A program made the translations under genes and the position numbers. The notes under the pieces were generated by a model. That model had not been told where the DNA came from. It saw only the letters and a list, made by a program, of their open reading frames with translations, and ran no database searches. A stretch of 64,000 bases of DNA from Pictodentalium vernedei. Lineage: Eukaryota > Mollusca > Scaphopoda > Dentaliida > Dentaliidae. This document shows, one piece after another, positions 63,478-64,000 of this stretch. Numbering within the stretch: the stretch's first letter is position 1; every line of letters starts with the position of its first letter. The stretch covers positions 3,468,457-3,532,456 of the forward strand of contig CM062292.1 in NCBI GenBank assembly GCA_031216915.1, given 5' to 3'.

Positions 63478-63614
63478 ATTTTATTTTTATAATATATTTT
63501 GTTTTTTCACTGGTAAATCGTTTTGCTGTTTAAATACTTTTATTATTCTAGTGTAAAAATTTACTGTTTTATTTTTGTTTGTTTGTTTGTTTCTCTCTAC
63601 TTATTATATACACA

Positions 63615-64000
63615 TCAATCCTTCAATTCGTTCATCAGCCTTTTATAGTGGTTTTTATTCAAAACCTTCTGTCTTAACAATTCGTCAGATATAGTAACTA
63701 TCTGATTATCTAATCCTGTGTTACCAGCCCGTCTGCTCGCCATCAACAAACTCAATCTCTGAGACAGAGCGTCAGAATCGCTCGGAAGAAAAGTGGTTTT
63801 CACCCCTTTGCCAGTCACCGATTCGATGAACTTCTTGTTCATATCCCATATGGGTTTCACCACTTTCGTCCACTTGTAACCTCTGTTGGCTTTGGGTCTC
63901 GTCTCTCTGGCATCATTATTTCTCTTCATGGCGTGGGTCTGAACCAGAATGTCGCCGTAATTGTCGAAATCCTGTTCCGAGCAATCGCTAGGCTTGTTGT
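63615..64000 (-). CDS. Late-type Polinton ORF, 5' part outside the window
   Basis: The minus-strand frame is open from the window edge (about 63998) through NKPSDCSEQDFDNYGD and MKRNNDARETRPKANRGYKW to a stop at 63615. An internal ATG at 63929 exists but coding continues upstream, so the true start is probably beyond 64000. Basic with a helical C-terminus; no known domain. Confidence 0.5.
   Translation of the reverse strand, partial: NKPSDCSEQDFDNYGDILVQTHAMKRNNDARETRPKANRGYKWTKVVKPIWDMNKKFIESVTGKGVKTTFLPSDSDALSQRLSLLMASRRAGNTGLDNQIVTISDELLRQKVLNKNHYKRLMNELKD

Larger units (their letters stand above)
46906..64000. mobile_element. Polinton/Maverick (adintovirus-like) element, incomplete at right
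   Basis: Gene content defines it: DDE integrase, protein-primed-type PolB, adenovirus-type protease, packaging ATPase, major and minor capsid proteins in one 17-kb block with compact AT-rich spacers. Left genes are on the plus strand and right genes on the minus strand. Composition and coding density change sharply near 46.9 kb. The element exceeds the window, so terminal inverted repeats and target duplication cannot be checked. Confidence 0.85.

Overview
The window looks like nuclear DNA of an animal, most likely a marine invertebrate and probably a bivalve mollusc. The basis is indirect: very dense, nested transposons of many classes (Ty3/gypsy, non-LTR, Penelope-like, MULE, TTAA-target elements, Tc1/mariner-like MITEs, tRNA-derived SINEs), a Polinton with eukaryotic-virus genes, and one spliced animal gene exon. 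Nothing bacterial was found. The species call is inference.

Layout. 1-11 kb: one 5'-truncated Ty3/gypsy element (gag, protease, RT, RNase H, integrase). Its integrase is split by two adjacent TTAA-flanked elements (4408-5464 and 5469-8081), and its 3' LTR is interrupted by a non-LTR retrotransposon with a 776-codon ORF. 11.1-13.1 kb: a 2-kb foldback element with a TTAA MITE in each arm. 13.7-18.2 kb: four copies of a TA-flanked palindromic MITE, a tandem duplication that preserves one empty insertion site, and a decayed non-LTR RT. 18.3-18.9 kb: the only convincing host coding sequence, a terminal exon resembling the C-terminal copper-monooxygenase domain (DBH/MOXD1 type). 19-31 kb: SINEs, a MULE inserted in a MITE, a 156-bp tandem array, a Penelope-like fragment and more MITEs. 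32-35 kb: low-complexity, gene-poor DNA. 35-39.4 kb: the 3' half of a second Ty3/gypsy element carrying an F-type (baculovirus/errantivirus-like) envelope gene; it abuts a 268-bp fragment of the Polinton ZnR-phospholipase gene. 39.6-42.2 kb: unassigned decayed ORFs. 42.7-46.5 kb: an 82-bp minisatellite and a minus-strand non-LTR element holding another TTAA MITE.

46.9-64 kb and beyond: a large Polinton/Maverick (adintovirus-like) element that leaves the window on the right. Left to right it has: a Cys/His small protein; a membrane-hairpin protein; a zinc-ribbon ORF; a zinc-ribbon/phospholipase A2 protein; a DDE integrase; the major capsid protein (all plus strand); then, on the minus strand, a repeat-containing fibre-like protein, an adenovirus-type protease, protein-primed-type DNA polymerase B, a BIR-domain (IAP-like) gene, a pVI/pX-like core protein, the penton-like minor capsid protein, the packaging ATPase and two further late-type ORFs. 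Replication, integration, capsid assembly, maturation and genome packaging are thus all represented. Many genes carry stops or frameshifts: PolB at least nine, ATPase three, capsid and fibre one each. The copy is therefore probably defective, although some homopolymer indels could be assembly errors. Genes share an AT-rich promoter style (TATATAAAGAGAAAAAA), and a divergent promoter module is duplicated around the BIR gene.

The most unusual points are the BIR gene with a second BIR remnant beside it, the Polinton gene fragment fused to an env-bearing retroelement, the 350-bp inverted repeats that flank the 8.2-kb PolB block, and several transposon insertions whose empty sites can be read directly from interrupted coding frames.
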